Below, one piece after another: positions 1 through 11,861 of a stretch of 64,000 bases of DNA. The DNA is from Sphingomonas sp. 1F27F7B (lineage in GTDB: Bacteria > Pseudomonadota > Alphaproteobacteria > Sphingomonadales > Sphingomonadaceae), in the NCBI RefSeq assembly GCF_005503355.1, contig NZ_SCMK01000006.1, positions 124,001 through 188,000 of the forward strand. Direction: 5' to 3'. The notes under the pieces are model-generated. The model made no database searches and was not told the DNA's origin. It saw only the letters and a program-made list of their open reading frames with translations. The first letter of the stretch is position 1; the number at the start of each line of letters is the position of its first letter. A program made the position numbers and the translations under genes.

Positions 1-1
1 G

Positions 2-67
2 AAGAAGCGTGAAGACACCCATCGTATGGCCGAAGCGAACCGCGCTTTCAGCCACTACCGCTGGTAA
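2..67 (+). CDS. rpsG: 30S ribosomal protein S7, C-terminal end (partial)
   Basis: The window opens inside this gene. The frame reads [21 protein letters not shown] followed by TAA, which matches the conserved C-terminus of bacterial S7, the protein that nucleates assembly of the 30S head on 16S rRNA. The position immediately upstream of fusA is the classical str operon order (rpsL-rpsG-fusA-tuf). Only 21 residues are present, so nothing can be said about the rest of the protein. Confidence 0.93.
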   Translation, partial: KKREDTHRMAEANRAFSHYRW

Positions 68-169
68 GACTCGCGGCGCCGGCCACGAGGCTGGCGCCCG
101 ACAATTTCGTTCCTACATATCGGGGAGCCCGGATCGTCCGGCTCCCCACATCCTTAAGGAAACCAGGTC

Positions 170-2263
<2,094 letters not shown>

Positions 2264-2307
2264 CGCACTTCGTGCTTGGGCTGGCGTAACCCGTAATCAG
2301 CCGCTAT

Positions 2308-2331
2308 GGGGCTCGCCTTCCGGCGAGTCCC
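2308..2331 (+). other. Hairpin in the fusA-tuf gap
   Basis: GGGGCTCGCC and GGCGAGTCCC pair around a TTCC loop with one G-T wobble. No T-run follows, so it does not look like an intrinsic terminator. It may be an RNA processing or stabilising element between fusA and tuf. The function is inferred only from the structure and position. Confidence 0.4.
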
Positions 2332-2370
2332 TTGAGCGACGCGGAATTTGACTCAGAAGGTAGGAAAACA

Positions 2371-3564
2371 ATGGCGAAGGCAAAGTTTGAGCGGAACAAG
2401 CCGCACCTCAACATCGGCACCATCGGCCACGTCGACCATGGCAAGACGTCGCTGACCGCCGCGATCACCAAGGTTCTGGCCGAAACGTCGGGCGGCGTCG
2501 CCGTCGATTTCGCCAACATCGACAAGGCTCCGGAAGAGCGCGAGCGCGGCATCACCATCTCGACGGCGCACGTCGAGTACGAGACCGCCAACCGCCACTA
2601 TGCGCACGTCGACTGCCCGGGCCACGCCGACTATGTGAAGAACATGATCACCGGCGCGGCGCAGATGGACGGCGCGATCCTCGTGGTCGCCGCCACCGAC
2701 GGCCCGATGCCGCAGACCAAGGAGCACATCCTGCTCGCCCGTCAGGTCGGCGTGCCGACGATGGTCGTGTTCCTCAACAAGGTCGACCTGGTCGACGACG
2801 AGGAAATCCTCGAGCTCGTCGAGATGGAAATCCGCGAAGAGCTCTCGAAGCGTGACTTCGACGGCGACAACATTCCGATCATCCGTGGCTCGGCGACTGC
2901 CGCGCTCTCGGGTTCGGACCAGAAGCTCGGTCAGGACGCGATCCTGGCGCTGATGGCCGCTGTCGACGAGTCGATCCCGCAGCCGGAGCGTCCGCTGGAC
3001 AAGCCGTTCATGATGCCGATCGAAGACGTGTTCTCGATCTCGGGCCGCGGCACCGTGGTGACCGGTCGCGTCGAGACCGGCATCGTCAAGGTCGGCGAGG
3101 AAGTCGAGATCGTCGGCATCCAGGAGAACGTCCGCAAGACCACCGTCACCGGCGTCGAAATGTTCCGCAAGCTGCTCGACCAGGGCGAGGCCGGCGACAA
3201 CATCGGCGCGCTGATCCGCGGCGTGGGCCGTGACGAAGTCGAGCGTGGTCAGGTTCTGGCCAAGCCGGGCTCGATCAAGCCGCACACCGACTTCCAGTCG
3301 GAAGTGTACGTGCTGTCGAAGGACGAGGGTGGCCGTCACACGCCGTTCTTCGCCAACTATCGTCCGCAGTTCTACTTCCGTACCACGGACGTGACCGGCA
3401 CGATCGAGCTGCCGGAAGGCACCGAGATGGTGATGCCGGGCGACAACGTCGCGCTGGGCATCAAGCTGATCGCGCCGATCGCCATGGACGTCGGCCAGCG
3501 CTTCACGATCCGCGAAGGCGGCCGCACCGTCGGCGCCGGCGTGGTGGCCGAGATCCAGAAGTAA
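2371..3564 (+). CDS. tuf: Elongation factor Tu
   Basis: EF-Tu delivers aminoacyl-tRNA to the ribosomal A site. The start chosen gives [14 protein letters not shown], the standard EF-Tu N-terminus, with AGGTAGGA upstream; a longer in-frame start at 2332 has no family support. The product is 397 residues. GHVDHGKT lies at 19-26, followed by [13 protein letters not shown] and NKVD, then the two beta-barrel domains. A strong terminator follows directly, so this gene probably closes the str transcript. Whether a second tuf copy exists elsewhere cannot be seen here. Confidence 0.99.
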   Translation: MAKAKFERNKPHLNIGTIGHVDHGKTSLTAAITKVLAETSGGVAVDFANIDKAPEERERGITISTAHVEYETANRHYAHVDCPGHADYVKNMITGAAQMDGAILVVAATDGPMPQTKEHILLARQVGVPTMVVFLNKVDLVDDEEILELVEMEIREELSKRDFDGDNIPIIRGSATAALSGSDQKLGQDAILALMAAVDESIPQPERPLDKPFMMPIEDVFSISGRGTVVTGRVETGIVKVGEEVEIVGIQENVRKTTVTGVEMFRKLLDQGEAGDNIGALIRGVGRDEVERGQVLAKPGSIKPHTDFQSEVYVLSKDEGGRHTPFFANYRPQFYFRTTDVTGTIELPEGTEMVMPGDNVALGIKLIAPIAMDVGQRFTIREGGRTVGAGVVAEIQK

Positions 3565-3580
3565 TTCTGGGAAGCTAAGG

Positions 3581-3628
3581 GCAGCCGCCCGGCACTCCAA
3601 AAAAGGGGTGCCGGGCGGTTGCTTTTTT
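3581..3628 (+). terminator. Intrinsic terminator after tuf
   Basis: The arms GCAGCCGCCCGGCACTCC and GGGGTGCCGGGCGGTTGC pair almost completely around an A-rich loop and are followed by six T residues. This is a textbook rho-independent terminator. It separates the str genes (rpsG-fusA-tuf) from rpsJ. Confidence 0.9.
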
Positions 3629-3717
3629 ATGAGGGCGGCGGTAATGGCGCGCCTTCGGTTTTTGGGTACAGCATAGAAGTCCGGCAACGGGCTCCGCTCT
3701 TTCGCATTGGTAGGGAC

Positions 3718-4029
3718 ATGGAAACGCAGAATATCCGTATTCGCCTGAAGGCGTTCGATCATCGAGTGCTCGACCAGGCGACCGGCGACATCGCCGACAC
3801 TGCGCGCCGCACCGGCGCTCTCATCCGTGGCCCGATCCCGCTTCCGACGAAGATCGAGAAGTTCACGGTCAACCGTGGTCCCCACATCGACAAGAAGTCG
3901 CGCGAGCAGTTCGAAGTGCGCACGTACAAGCGCATGCTCGACATCGTGCAGCCGACTCCGCAGACGGTCGACGCGCTGATGAAGCTCGACCTCGCCGCCG
4001 GCGTCGACGTCGAGATCAAGCTGGCCTGA
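3718..4029 (+). CDS. rpsJ: 30S ribosomal protein S10
   Basis: S10 is a 30S head protein that also acts as NusE in transcription antitermination. The start [15 protein letters not shown] with GGTAGGGA upstream gives 103 residues, the normal length; a longer in-frame start at 3619 lies in the preceding terminator and is rejected. The gene stands alone between the tuf terminator and a 386-bp gap before rplC, which is unusual because rpsJ normally runs directly into rplC. Its promoter should lie in 3630-3717, where I could not identify convincing -35/-10 boxes. Confidence 0.97.
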   Translation: METQNIRIRLKAFDHRVLDQATGDIADTARRTGALIRGPIPLPTKIEKFTVNRGPHIDKKSREQFEVRTYKRMLDIVQPTPQTVDALMKLDLAAGVDVEIKLA

Positions 4030-4038
4030 GCCAGTTGA

Positions 4039-4066
4039 AGCCCCTGCGAAAGCGGGGGCTTTCTCC
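4039..4066 (+). terminator. Terminator or attenuator hairpin after rpsJ
   Basis: AGCCCCTGC and GCGGGGGCT form a stem closed by a GAAA loop, followed by TTCTCC. The T-tract is short and interrupted, so it may be a partial terminator (an attenuator) between rpsJ and rplC. It lies ten bases after the rpsJ stop. Confidence 0.6.
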
Positions 4067-4176
4067 TTCCGGCGCATTCCCGCACGGGATTGCAGGTGAG
4101 GGGGTGGACAGGGAAGCGCTGCTGACGTAAAGGCGCGCCTCCACACGAGATTCGCGATTCCCTTTTGAGGGATTCG

Positions 4177-4222
4177 CCGGTTCCTCCACAGGATCGATCC
4201 CGATCCGAAGCAAGGAACCCGG
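4177..4222 (+). promoter_or_regulatory. Nested stem-loop in the rpsJ-rplC gap
   Basis: An outer stem pairs CCGGTTCCT with AGGAACCCGG (one bulged base). An internal loop encloses an inner perfect stem GGATCG/CGATCC with a four-base loop. The rest of the 4067-4322 stretch shows no open frame with family support and no clear promoter. Together with the two hairpins downstream, it suggests a structured leader for the rplC transcript. Confidence 0.45.
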
Positions 4223-4322
4223 AGGGCGCCAAGCGCGCACTCACATCGCGATAGGGATACCGCCGGCCTCTTCGGAGAACCGGGTCTGCGTCCCCCGTCG
4301 CCTCTTCCTTCGGGGAGAGGTT

Positions 4323-4359
4323 CAGCCCGGACGGGGGCTCGCATCATATTTTCGGGCTG
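4323..4359 (+). promoter_or_regulatory. Hairpin upstream of rplC
   Basis: CAGCCCG at 4323-4329 pairs perfectly with CGGGCTG at 4353-4359 across a 23-base loop. It is the middle of three hairpins leading to the rplC ribosome-binding site. A regulatory role is inferred from position. Confidence 0.4.
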
Positions 4360-4365
4360 AAGCAC

Positions 4366-4404
4366 GCACCCGAGGGAATGGTCCCGAGGGTGCCTATGCA
4401 TAGG
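4366..4404 (+). promoter_or_regulatory. Tandem-GA hairpin next to the rplC Shine-Dalgarno
   Basis: GCACCC pairs with GGGTGC, and GGGA with TCCC, around an ATGG loop. Between the two helices lies GA opposite GA, which would form tandem sheared G-A pairs. Immediately after it, the perfect 12-bp palindrome CCTATGCATAGG (4393-4404) takes in the first bases of the rplC Shine-Dalgarno sequence AGGAG. The layout resembles a protein-binding translational operator, but no named family is recognised. Confidence 0.5.
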
Positions 4405-4415
4405 AGCAACTGGTC

Positions 4416-5174
4416 ATGCGCACTGGCGTGATCGCGAAGAAGTTGGGGATGACCCGCCTGTTCCAGGACGACGGCCGCCACGTGCCGGTCACCGTTCTGG
4501 CTCTCGAGGGCGTGCAGGTCGTCTCCGTCCGCGAAAAGGATCGTGACGGCTATACGGCCGTCCAGCTCGGCGCCGGCACGGCGAAGAGCAAGAATGTCGC
4601 CAAGCCGCAGCGCGGCCATTTCGGCAAGGCCGAAGTGGAGCCCAAGGCGGTGGTCCATGAGTTCCGCGTCGACGCGGACGGCCTGCTCGAAGTGGGCGCC
4701 GAGATCTCGGCCGACCACTATGTCGCCGGCCAGTTCGTCGACATCCAGGGCAAGACCCAGGGCAAGGGCTTCGCCGGCGGCATGAAGCGTTGGGGCTTCG
4801 GCGGTCTGCGCGCCACTCACGGCGTCTCGGTCTCGCACCGCTCGCTCGGTTCGACCGGTCAGCGCCAGGATCCGGGCAAGGTCTTCAAGAACAAGAAGAT
4901 GGCCGGCCACATGGGTGACAAGTTCCGCACCCAGCAGAACCTCGAGATCGTCGGCACCGACGTCGAGCGCGGCCTGATCTTCGTCAAGGGCTCGGTCCCC
5001 GGCTCGAAGGGCGGCTGGCTGTTCGTCAAGGACGCCGTCAAGGTCGCCCGTCCCGACGCCGCGCCGTTCCCGGCCGGTATCAAGTCGGTCGCCAACAACA
5101 ACGACACCGCCCCCGCGGAGACCCCGGCTGAAGTGACCGAGGCCCCCGAGGCGACCGAAGGCCAGGAGGGCTAA
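4416..5174 (+). CDS. rplC: 50S ribosomal protein L3
   Basis: L3 binds 23S rRNA near the peptidyl-transferase centre and is one of the first proteins in 50S assembly. [16 protein letters not shown] is the standard N-terminus, and the central loop around [10 protein letters not shown] and [10 protein letters not shown] is conserved. AGGAG precedes the start by nine bases. At 252 residues it is longer than the roughly 210 usual in gammaproteobacteria because of an Ala/Glu/Pro-rich acidic tail (about residues 228-252). It is the first gene of an unbroken run of ribosomal protein genes. Confidence 0.98.
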   Translation: MRTGVIAKKLGMTRLFQDDGRHVPVTVLALEGVQVVSVREKDRDGYTAVQLGAGTAKSKNVAKPQRGHFGKAEVEPKAVVHEFRVDADGLLEVGAEISADHYVAGQFVDIQGKTQGKGFAGGMKRWGFGGLRATHGVSVSHRSLGSTGQRQDPGKVFKNKKMAGHMGDKFRTQQNLEIVGTDVERGLIFVKGSVPGSKGGWLFVKDAVKVARPDAAPFPAGIKSVANNNDTAPAETPAEVTEAPEATEGQEG

Positions 5175-5789
5175 GTGAAGGTCAAGGTTCAAACCCTCGA
5201 CGCCAAGGCATCGGGCGACATCGAGCTCAACGACACCGTTTTCGGTGTCGAGCCGCGCACCGACATCCTGCACCGCGTCGTCACCTGGCAGCTCGAGAAG
5301 CGCCGCGCCACTGCGCGCGGCACTCGCGAGCGTGCCGACGTCGCCCGTTCGGGCAAGAAGTTCGGTCGCCAGAAGGGCGGCGGCACCGCCCGTCACGGCG
5401 ATCGCCGCGCTCCGGTGTTCATCGGCGGTGGTAAGGCGCACGGCGCCCGCGTCCGCGACTTCAATCCGTCGCTGAACAAGAAGATCCGCGCGCTCGGCCT
5501 GAAGATGGCGCTCAGCAGCCATGCCAAGGCGGGTTCGCTGATCGTGGTCGACGCGTTCGGCACCGCCAAGACGGCCGAGCTCAAGGCGCAGTTCGCCAAG
5601 CTCGGCACCGGCAAGACCGCGCTGGTGATCGACGGCGAGGCCGGCAACGGCTTCCTGGCCGCGCGCAACCTGATCGGCGTGAACGTCCTCCCCGCGGTGG
5701 GCGCCAACGTCTACGACATCCTGAAGCACGACACGCTGGTCCTGACCCGCGCTGCCGTCGAGAAGCTGGAGGCGCGCTTCAATGGCTAA
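5175..5789 (+). CDS. rplD: 50S ribosomal protein L4
   Basis: L4 lines the exit tunnel of the large subunit; in enterobacteria it also represses its own S10 operon. The frame starts with GTG directly after the rplC stop, with AGGAGG inside the rplC end as ribosome-binding site. The 204 residues include the conserved [19 protein letters not shown] loop that extends into the tunnel. The 3' end overlaps rplW by eight bases, indicating translational coupling. Confidence 0.97.
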   Translation: MKVKVQTLDAKASGDIELNDTVFGVEPRTDILHRVVTWQLEKRRATARGTRERADVARSGKKFGRQKGGGTARHGDRRAPVFIGGGKAHGARVRDFNPSLNKKIRALGLKMALSSHAKAGSLIVVDAFGTAKTAELKAQFAKLGTGKTALVIDGEAGNGFLAARNLIGVNVLPAVGANVYDILKHDTLVLTRAAVEKLEARFNG

Positions 5790-6102
5790 GAAGCTGGCAG
5801 CCGCGATCGACAACCGTCACTATGACGTGATTGTCGCGCCGCACATCACCGAGAAGTCGACTCTGGTCTCCGAGCACAACGCCGTTGTGTTCAAGGTCGC
5901 CGGCGACGCCACCAAGCCCGAAATCAAGGCCGCTGTCGAAGCGATCTGGAAGGTCAAGGTGACTGGCGTCAACACGATCGTCCAGAAGGGCAAGACCAAG
6001 AAGTGGAAGGGCGCCCCCTACAAGCGCTCTGACGTGAAGAAGGCTATCGTGACCCTCGCCGACGGCGAGCAGATCGACGTGACCTCGGGGGTCAATTCGT
6101 AA
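5782..6102 (+). CDS. rplW: 50S ribosomal protein L23
   Basis: L23 sits at the tunnel exit and is the docking site for trigger factor and SRP. The 106-residue product has the conserved HITEKST segment near the N-terminus and the KKWKRAPYKRSD-like loop (here [16 protein letters not shown]) typical of the family. It overlaps rplD by eight bases and shares one base with the rplB start (TAATG), so the three are translationally linked. Confidence 0.96.
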   Translation: MAKKLAAAIDNRHYDVIVAPHITEKSTLVSEHNAVVFKVAGDATKPEIKAAVEAIWKVKVTGVNTIVQKGKTKKWKGAPYKRSDVKKAIVTLADGEQIDVTSGVNS

Positions 6103-6953
6103 TGGCACTCAAGAATTACAATCCGACGTCGCCTGGCGTCCGCGGCCTGATCCTGATCGACCGTTCGGCCCTGTACAAGGGTCGTCCGGTCAAGGCTCTG
6201 ACCGAAGGCAAGACCAAGACCGGCGGCCGCAACAACAAGGGCCATGTGACGTCGCGCGGCATCGCCGGCGGCCACAAGCAGCGCTATCGCATCATCGATT
6301 TCAAGCGCCGCCTGTGGGACGTCGAGGGCACCGTGGAGCGGATCGAATATGATCCCAACCGCACCGCCTTCATCGCGCTGGTCAACTACGGCGCCGACGA
6401 GAACGGCAAGGACCGCGTCGCCTACATCATCGCGCCGCAGCGTCTCGCCGTCGGCGACAAGGTGATCGCGGGCAAGAAGACCGACGTGAAGCCGGGCAAC
6501 GCCATGGAGCTCTCGTCGATGCCGGTCGGCACCATCGTCCACAATGTGGAGATGAAGCCGGGCAAGGGCGGTCAGATCGCGCGTTCGGCGGGCACCTATG
6601 TGCAGGTCGTGGGCCGTGACCGCGGCATGGTCATCGTTCGCCTGAACTCGGGCGAGCAGCGCTACATCCACGGCAACTGCATGGCGACGGTCGGTGCGGT
6701 GTCCAACCCGGACAACCAGAACACCAACCTCGGCAAGGCCGGCCGCAACCGCTGGAAGGGCATCCGCCCGCTGACCCGCGGTGTCGCGAAGAACCCGGTC
6801 GACCACCCGCACGGCGGTGGTGAAGGCCGGACCTCGGGCGGCCGCCACCCGGTCACGCCGTGGGGCAAGCCGACCAAGGGTGCGCGCACCCGCCACAACA
6901 AGGCGACGGACAAGATGATCATCCGCAGCCGTCACGCGAAGAAGAAGGGCTAA
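6102..6953 (+). CDS. rplB: 50S ribosomal protein L2
   Basis: L2 is needed for subunit association and peptidyl-transferase activity. The 283-residue frame starts [12 protein letters not shown] and carries the conserved C-terminal stretch [19 protein letters not shown], including the histidine important for peptide-bond formation. The length is slightly above the usual 275. It begins on the last base of the rplW stop and is followed after three bases by rpsS. Confidence 0.98.
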   Translation: MALKNYNPTSPGVRGLILIDRSALYKGRPVKALTEGKTKTGGRNNKGHVTSRGIAGGHKQRYRIIDFKRRLWDVEGTVERIEYDPNRTAFIALVNYGADENGKDRVAYIIAPQRLAVGDKVIAGKKTDVKPGNAMELSSMPVGTIVHNVEMKPGKGGQIARSAGTYVQVVGRDRGMVIVRLNSGEQRYIHGNCMATVGAVSNPDNQNTNLGKAGRNRWKGIRPLTRGVAKNPVDHPHGGGEGRTSGGRHPVTPWGKPTKGARTRHNKATDKMIIRSRHAKKKG

Positions 6954-6956
6954 CCG

Positions 6957-7235
6957 ATGGCTCGCTCCGTTTGGAAGGGTCCGTTCGTGGACCTCCACCT
7001 GCTCAAGAAGGCGCAGACCGCGCAGGAGCAGGGCACCCGCGCCGGTCCGATCAAGACCTGGTCGCGCCGCTCGACGATCCTGCCGGACTTCGTCGGCCTG
7101 ACGTTCAGCGTCTACAATGGCCGCAAGTTCGTGCCGGTCTCGGTCAACGAGGACATGGTCGGCATGAAGCTCGGCGAGTTCGCGCCGACCCGGTTCTTCC
7201 CGGGCCACGCCGCCGACAAGAAGGGTAAGCGCTAA
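6957..7235 (+). CDS. rpsS: 30S ribosomal protein S19
   Basis: S19 binds the 30S head together with S13. [18 protein letters not shown] and the conserved [13 protein letters not shown] and [15 protein letters not shown] segments identify it; 92 residues is the family norm. The stop codon overlaps the rplV start by one base (TAATG), in standard S10 operon order. Confidence 0.97.
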   Translation: MARSVWKGPFVDLHLLKKAQTAQEQGTRAGPIKTWSRRSTILPDFVGLTFSVYNGRKFVPVSVNEDMVGMKLGEFAPTRFFPGHAADKKGKR

Positions 7236-7612
7236 TGAGCAAGCCTGCAGCCCCCCGTAAGGTCGGCGACAAGGAAGCCCTTGCCGTCGCCACGCAGATC
7301 CGCGGCTCGGCCCAGAAGCTGAACCTCGTCGCGGGCCTGATCCGCGGCAAGAAGGCCGGCGATGCGCTGAACATCCTTCAGTTCTCGACCAAGGCCATGG
7401 CCGTGGACGCGCGCAAGGTTCTCGCCTCGGCGATCGCCAATGCGGAAAACAACCACAACCTCGACGTCGACGCGCTCGTCGTCGCCGAGGCTTCGGTCGG
7501 CAAGTCGATCACGATGAAGCGCTTCGCGACCCGCGGCCGTGGCAAGTCCACCCGCATCCTGAAGCCGTTCAGCCGTCTTCGCATCGTCGTCCGCGAGCAG
7601 GAAGAAGCATAA
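7235..7612 (+). CDS. rplV: 50S ribosomal protein L22
   Basis: L22 contacts all 23S domains and its beta-hairpin lines the exit tunnel. The 125-residue frame contains the conserved [19 protein letters not shown] helix region and the C-terminal hairpin (about residues 88-110) with a [15 protein letters not shown] tip. The start overlaps the rpsS stop and the end overlaps rpsC by one base. Confidence 0.96.
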   Translation: MSKPAAPRKVGDKEALAVATQIRGSAQKLNLVAGLIRGKKAGDALNILQFSTKAMAVDARKVLASAIANAENNHNLDVDALVVAEASVGKSITMKRFATRGRGKSTRILKPFSRLRIVVREQEEA

Positions 7613-8319
7613 TGGGTCACAAGAGCAACCCGATCGGCCTTCGCCTCCAGGTCAACCGCACCTGGGACAGCCGCTGGTTCGCCGAGGGCGCCGACTATGG
7701 CCGGCTCCTCATGGAGGACCTCAAGATCCGCAAGTACATCCTCGAGACGCTGCCCCAGGCCGCGATCTCGAAGGTGGTGATCGAGCGCCCGGCCAAGCTG
7801 TGCCGCGTGTCGATCTATGCTGCCCGTCCCGGTGTGATCATCGGCAAGAAGGGCTCGGACATCGAGAAGCTGCGCAAGACGCTGAGCGCGATGACCTCGA
7901 GCGACGTGAGCCTGAACATCGTCGAGATCCGCAAGCCGGAAGTCGACGCCAAGCTCGTCGCCCAGGGCATTGCCGATCAGCTCGAGCGCCGTATCGCCTT
8001 CCGCCGCGCCATGAAGCGCGCGGTGCAGTCGGCGATGCGTCTCGGCGCCGAGGGCATCCGGATCAACTGCGGCGGCCGTCTCGGCGGCGCCGAGATCGCC
8101 CGTTCGGAATGGTATCGCGAGGGTCGCGTTCCGCTGCACACGCTGCGCGCGAACATCGATCACGCCACTGCCGAAGCGCACACCGCCTATGGCGTCTGCG
8201 GCGTCAAGGTGTGGATCTTCAAGGGTGAGATCCTCGGCCACGATCCGATGGCGACCGATCGCCTCAACCTGGAATCGCAGACGACGGGCGTTCGCCCGGC
8301 GCGCGAAGACCGCCGCTAA
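7612..8319 (+). CDS. rpsC: 30S ribosomal protein S3
   Basis: S3 forms part of the mRNA entry channel with helicase activity. The frame begins [12 protein letters not shown] and has a KH domain with the [16 protein letters not shown] loop (residues about 78-90). The C-terminal domain carries [27 protein letters not shown]. It is 235 residues, the normal length. It starts on the last base of rplV. Confidence 0.98.
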   Translation: MGHKSNPIGLRLQVNRTWDSRWFAEGADYGRLLMEDLKIRKYILETLPQAAISKVVIERPAKLCRVSIYAARPGVIIGKKGSDIEKLRKTLSAMTSSDVSLNIVEIRKPEVDAKLVAQGIADQLERRIAFRRAMKRAVQSAMRLGAEGIRINCGGRLGGAEIARSEWYREGRVPLHTLRANIDHATAEAHTAYGVCGVKVWIFKGEILGHDPMATDRLNLESQTTGVRPAREDRR

Positions 8320-8335
8320 GGGTTAGGACAGAACC

Positions 8336-8767
8336 ATGTTGCAACCGAAGCGCACCAAGTTCCGCAAGGCCTTCAAGGGCCGCATCCATGGCGACGCCAA
8401 GGGTGGCACGGCGCTGAACTTCGGGTCGTATGGCCTGAAGGCGATGGAGCCGGAGCGGATCACCGCCCGCCAGATCGAAGCGGCTCGCCGCGCGATCACG
8501 CGTCACATCAAGCGCCAGGGCCGTCTCTGGATCCGCATCTTCCCCGACGTGCCGGTTTCGTCGAAGCCCGCCGAAGTCCGCATGGGCTCGGGCAAGGGCT
8601 CGCCGGAATTCTGGGTCGCCCGCGTCAAGCCGGGCCGCATCCTGTTCGAGCTGGACGGCGTGCCCGGCCCGCTCGCGGCGGAAGCGTTCGAGCGCGCGGC
8701 GATGAAGCTGCCGATCAAGGTCAAGGTCGTGGCTCGCCTCGGCGATACCTCGCACCTGGAGGGTTGA
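8336..8767 (+). CDS. rplP: 50S ribosomal protein L16
   Basis: L16 helps shape the A-site tRNA pocket on the 50[20 protein letters not shown] is the standard start, with the conserved [22 protein letters not shown] segment. It is 143 residues long, near the usual 136-140. A GGTTAGGACAGAACC stretch precedes the ATG. It is followed by rpmC after five bases. Confidence 0.97.
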   Translation: MLQPKRTKFRKAFKGRIHGDAKGGTALNFGSYGLKAMEPERITARQIEAARRAITRHIKRQGRLWIRIFPDVPVSSKPAEVRMGSGKGSPEFWVARVKPGRILFELDGVPGPLAAEAFERAAMKLPIKVKVVARLGDTSHLEG

Positions 8768-8772
8768 GTAAG

Positions 8773-8988
8773 ATGAGCATCCTCAAGAACCGTCGCGAAG
8801 ACCTTCGCACGAAGAACGACGATCAGCTCGCCGAGGAGCTGGGCAACCTGAAGCGCGAGGCGTTCAACCTGCGCTTCCAGGCGGCGACCAGCCAGCTTGA
8901 GAAGCCGACGCGCGTGACGCAGGTCCGCAAGGACATTGCCCGTATCAAGACGCTGCAGAACGAGCGCTCGCGCTCGGCTGCGAAGTAA
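8773..8988 (+). CDS. rpmC: 50S ribosomal protein L29
   Basis: L29 lies at the tunnel exit beside L23. The start [18 protein letters not shown] was chosen because it matches the family and has GGAGGG about nine bases upstream; an in-frame TTG at 8764 is rejected. The 71 residues include the characteristic [27 protein letters not shown] two-helix pattern and the C-terminal KDIARIKTL helix. Confidence 0.95.
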   Translation: MSILKNRREDLRTKNDDQLAEELGNLKREAFNLRFQAATSQLEKPTRVTQVRKDIARIKTLQNERSRSAAK

Positions 8989-9000
8989 GGACGTAAGACC

Positions 9001-9273
9001 ATGCCGAAGCGCGTGCTGACCGGGAACGTGGTTTCCGACAAGGGCGACAAGACGGTCGTCGTGCTCGTGGAGCGTAAGGTGAAGCACCCGCTCTACGGCA
9101 AGATCATCCGTCGCTCGAAGAAGTATCATGCCCATGACGAGGGCAATGAGTACAAGGCCGGCGAGACCGTGCGCATCGAAGAGACTGCGCCGATCTCGAA
9201 GCTCAAGACCTGGAAGGTGATCGAGCGGGTGAACACCCACGCGACTCCGGCCAAGTCGGACACCGCCGCCTAA
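9001..9273 (+). CDS. rpsQ: 30S ribosomal protein S17
   Basis: S17 is a primary 16S rRNA-binding protein of OB fold. [21 protein letters not shown] and the [19 protein letters not shown] segment are diagnostic; 90 residues is normal. GGACGTAAGACC precedes the ATG. A 63-base gap to rplN follows, the longest inside this run. Confidence 0.96.
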   Translation: MPKRVLTGNVVSDKGDKTVVVLVERKVKHPLYGKIIRRSKKYHAHDEGNEYKAGETVRIEETAPISKLKTWKVIERVNTHATPAKSDTAA

Positions 9274-9336
9274 TCTTTTTAACTGGAACCGCCGGGCGAT
9301 CCGTCCCGGTAGGCCGAACGAGAAGGAACCGGATCG

Positions 9337-9705
9337 ATGATCCAGATGCAGTCCAATCTCGACGTCGCAGACAACAGCGGCGCGAAGCGGGTGCAGTGCA
9401 TCAAGGTGCTGGGCGGATCGAAGCGTCGCTTCGCCTCCGTGGGCGACGTCATCGTCGTCAGCATCAAGGAAGCTGCTCCCCGCGGCAAGGTGAAGAAGGG
9501 TGACGTGCACCGCGCCGTCATCGTCCGCACCGCCAAGGACGTCCGCCGCGCCGATGGCTCGGTCATTCGCTTCGACGGCAACGCTGCCGTCCTGGTCAAC
9601 AAGAACGAGGAGCCGATCGGCACCCGTATCTTTGGCCCGGTGGTCCGCGAGCTGCGCTCGAAGGGCTTCATGAAGATCATTTCGCTCGCCCCCGAGGTGC
9701 TGTGA
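9337..9705 (+). CDS. rplN: 50S ribosomal protein L14
   Basis: L14 sits at the subunit interface and is the docking site of RsfS. The frame [31 protein letters not shown] gives exactly 122 residues, the invariant bacterial length, with the [16 protein letters not shown] core. AAGGAACC is present upstream. The stop overlaps the rplX start (TGATG). Confidence 0.98.
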   Translation: MIQMQSNLDVADNSGAKRVQCIKVLGGSKRRFASVGDVIVVSIKEAAPRGKVKKGDVHRAVIVRTAKDVRRADGSVIRFDGNAAVLVNKNEEPIGTRIFGPVVRELRSKGFMKIISLAPEVL

Positions 9706-10022
9706 TGGCTGCTGCCAAGATCAAGAAGGGCGACCAGGTCATCGTCCTGTCCGGCAAGGACAAGGGCCGGACCGGTGAAGTCGTCAAGTCGCTGCCCAAG
9801 GACGGCAAGGTCGTCGTCTCGGGCGTCAACGTCGCCGTGCGCCACCGCAAGCCGAGCCAGACCAACCCGCAGGGTGGCCTGGAGCGTTCGGAAGCGCCGA
9901 TGGCGGTGTCGAAGGTCGCGCACGTGACCAAGGACGGCAAGCCGACGCGCGTCCGCTTCGAGGAGCGTGACGGCAAGAAGGTCCGCATCGCCGTCAAGAC
10001 CGGGGAGGTCATCAATGGCTGA
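9705..10022 (+). CDS. rplX: 50S ribosomal protein L24
   Basis: L24 initiates 50S assembly. The chosen ATG gives [26 protein letters not shown], a KOW motif near the N-terminus, and 105 residues. An in-frame GTG one codon earlier exists, but the ATG overlapping the rplN stop by one base is more likely. The end overlaps rplE by eight bases. Confidence 0.96.
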   Translation: MAAAKIKKGDQVIVLSGKDKGRTGEVVKSLPKDGKVVVSGVNVAVRHRKPSQTNPQGGLERSEAPMAVSKVAHVTKDGKPTRVRFEERDGKKVRIAVKTGEVING

Positions 10023-10596
10023 TTCCTACACGCCGCGCATGCGCAAGCTCTATGACGAGCAGATCGCCAAGGCGATGACCGAGAAGTTCGGTTACAAGAA
10101 CGTCATGGAAGTGCCGAAGATCGAGAAGATCGTGCTCAACATGGGCGTCGGCGAAGCCACGCAGGACAAGAAGAAGGTCGAGCAGGCCGCGTCGGAGATG
10201 GAACTCATCGCCGGCCAGAAGCCTGTCGTGACCAAGGCGAAGAAGTCGATCGCGCAGTTCAAGCTGCGCGAAGGCATGCCGATCGGCGCGAAGGTCACCC
10301 TTCGCCGCGAGCGCATGTACGAGTTCCTCGACCGCTTCATCACGATCGCGCTGCCGCGCGTTCGCGACTTCCGTGGCCTGAACCCGAAGTCGTTCGATGG
10401 CCGTGGCAACTATGCCTGCGGTCTCAAGGAGCAGCTGATCTTCCCGGAAATCAGCTACGATAAGGTCGACAAGATCCGCGGCATGGACGTGATCGTGACC
10501 ACCACCGCGAAGACCGACGACGAGGCTCGCGAGCTTCTCCGTCTCTTCGGTTTCCCGTTCCCGCAGGATGCGGACGGCGAAGCCAAGGCCGCGTAA
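10015..10596 (+). CDS. rplE: 50S ribosomal protein L5
   Basis: L5 binds 5S rRNA in the central protuberance. [21 protein letters not shown] is the natural start, preceded by GGGGAGG inside rplX; an upstream in-frame start at 9967 is rejected. The protein has 193 residues, slightly longer than the 179 of E. coli. It has conserved [27 protein letters not shown] and [17 protein letters not shown] segments. Confidence 0.97.
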   Translation: MADSYTPRMRKLYDEQIAKAMTEKFGYKNVMEVPKIEKIVLNMGVGEATQDKKKVEQAASEMELIAGQKPVVTKAKKSIAQFKLREGMPIGAKVTLRRERMYEFLDRFITIALPRVRDFRGLNPKSFDGRGNYACGLKEQLIFPEISYDKVDKIRGMDVIVTTTAKTDDEARELLRLFGFPFPQDADGEAKAA

Positions 10597-10615
10597 AGGA
10601 AAGAGAACTTAAGTC

Positions 10616-10921
10616 ATGGCGAAACTGAGTTCCGTGAACAAGAACGAGCGTCGCAAGCTGCTGGTGAAGAAGTACGCCGGCAAGTATGCGAAGCTGAAGG
10701 CGATCGCGAATGACGAGAGCCTCGATGAGACCGAGCGTCTCATCGCGCGTCTCAAGATGGCCGAGCTGCCGCGCAACGGCAACCCGACCCGCATTCGCAA
10801 CCGGTGCGAGCTCACCGGTCGTCCGCGCGGTTACTACCGCAAGTTCCGTCTCGCTCGTGTCATGCTGCGCGATCTGGCCAACAAGGGCCTCATCCCCGGC
10901 GTCACGAAGTCGAGCTGGTAA
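10616..10921 (+). CDS. rpsN: 30S ribosomal protein S14
   Basis: S14 completes the 30S head. The 101-residue product, starting [16 protein letters not shown], is the long, zinc-independent form: it has [16 protein letters not shown] but not the paired CxxC motifs of the short zinc form. AGGAAAGAGA lies upstream. It is followed after 11 bases by rpsH. Confidence 0.97.
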   Translation: MAKLSSVNKNERRKLLVKKYAGKYAKLKAIANDESLDETERLIARLKMAELPRNGNPTRIRNRCELTGRPRGYYRKFRLARVMLRDLANKGLIPGVTKSSW

Positions 10922-10932
10922 GGATCACGAAG

Positions 10933-11328
10933 ATGGCAGTGACCGATCCCCTGGGTGATATGCTCACCCGCATCCGCAACGGCCAGCGCGCCCGCAAGGA
11001 CTCCGTCCTGACGCCGGCGAGCAAGCTGCGTGCGCGCGTCCTCGACGTTCTCCAGCGCGAGGGTTATATCCGTGGCTACAGCGAAGAGCAGATGGGCCCC
11101 GCGGCCGGCATCCGCATCGAGCTGAAGTATTTCGAGGGCCAGCCGGCGATCAAGCACGTCGCGCGCATCTCGAAGCCGGGCCGCCGCGTCTACTCGGGCA
11201 GCCAGGAGCTTCCCCGCGTGCGCAACGGCCTGGGCATCACGATCGTCTCGACGCCTCGCGGCGTTCTCTCGGACGCGGAAGCGCGCGAGCAGAATGTCGG
11301 CGGCGAAGTGCTGGCGGAGGTGTTCTGA
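10933..11328 (+). CDS. rpsH: 30S ribosomal protein S8
   Basis: S8 is a primary binder of 16S rRNA; in E. coli it is the translational repressor of the spc operon. [22 protein letters not shown] is the correct start (131 residues); a longer in-frame extension at 10804 runs through rpsN and is rejected. The C-terminus contains the [19 protein letters not shown] signature. The end overlaps the rplF start by one base. Confidence 0.96.
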   Translation: MAVTDPLGDMLTRIRNGQRARKDSVLTPASKLRARVLDVLQREGYIRGYSEEQMGPAAGIRIELKYFEGQPAIKHVARISKPGRRVYSGSQELPRVRNGLGITIVSTPRGVLSDAEAREQNVGGEVLAEVF

Positions 11329-11861
11329 TGAGCCGCATCGGTAAGAAGCCGGTCGCGATCCCCGCAGGCGTGACCGCCACGATCGAAGGTGCCGAGATTT
11401 CGGTGAAGGGGCCCAAGGGTACCCTGACCATGCCGAAGGCCGATCTGATCAGCTACGAGCTGGTCGAGGGCGGCATCTCGGTGCAGCCGGCGAACGAGAC
11501 CAAGCGCGCCCGCGCCTTTTGGGGCATGCAGCGCACCCTGGTGCAGAACCTCGTCACCGGCGTGACCACCGGCTTCTCGAAGAAGCTGCTGATCACCGGC
11601 GTCGGCTACCGCGCGAACGCGCAGGGCAAGAAGCTCAAGCTTCAGCTCGGCTATTCGCACGACGTCGACATCGACGTGCCGGAAGGCATCGAGATCAAGA
11701 CCCCGGATCAGACCACGGTCGAGATCTCGGGCATCGACAAGCAGAAGGTCGGCCAGATTGCGGCCGAGATTCGCCGCTGGCGCAAGCCCGAGCCGTACAA
11801 GGGCAAGGGCATCAAGTACGACGGCGAGTTCATCTTCCGTAAGGAAGGGAAGAAGAAGTGA
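11328..11861 (+). CDS. rplF: 50S ribosomal protein L6
   Basis: L6 binds near the sarcin-ricin loop. [21 protein letters not shown], two repeated alpha/beta domains and the C-terminal [19 protein letters not shown] segment identify it; 177 residues is the family norm. It starts on the last base of rpsH and overlaps rplR by four bases (GTGA). Confidence 0.98.
   Translation: MSRIGKKPVAIPAGVTATIEGAEISVKGPKGTLTMPKADLISYELVEGGISVQPANETKRARAFWGMQRTLVQNLVTGVTTGFSKKLLITGVGYRANAQGKKLKLQLGYSHDVDIDVPEGIEIKTPDQTTVEISGIDKQKVGQIAAEIRRWRKPEPYKGKGIKYDGEFIFRKEGKKK

Noticed and set aside
3619..3717. N-terminally extended S10
   Set aside because: The extension begins in the tuf terminator and has no similarity to S10; the family start [10 protein letters not shown] has a good ribosome-binding site.
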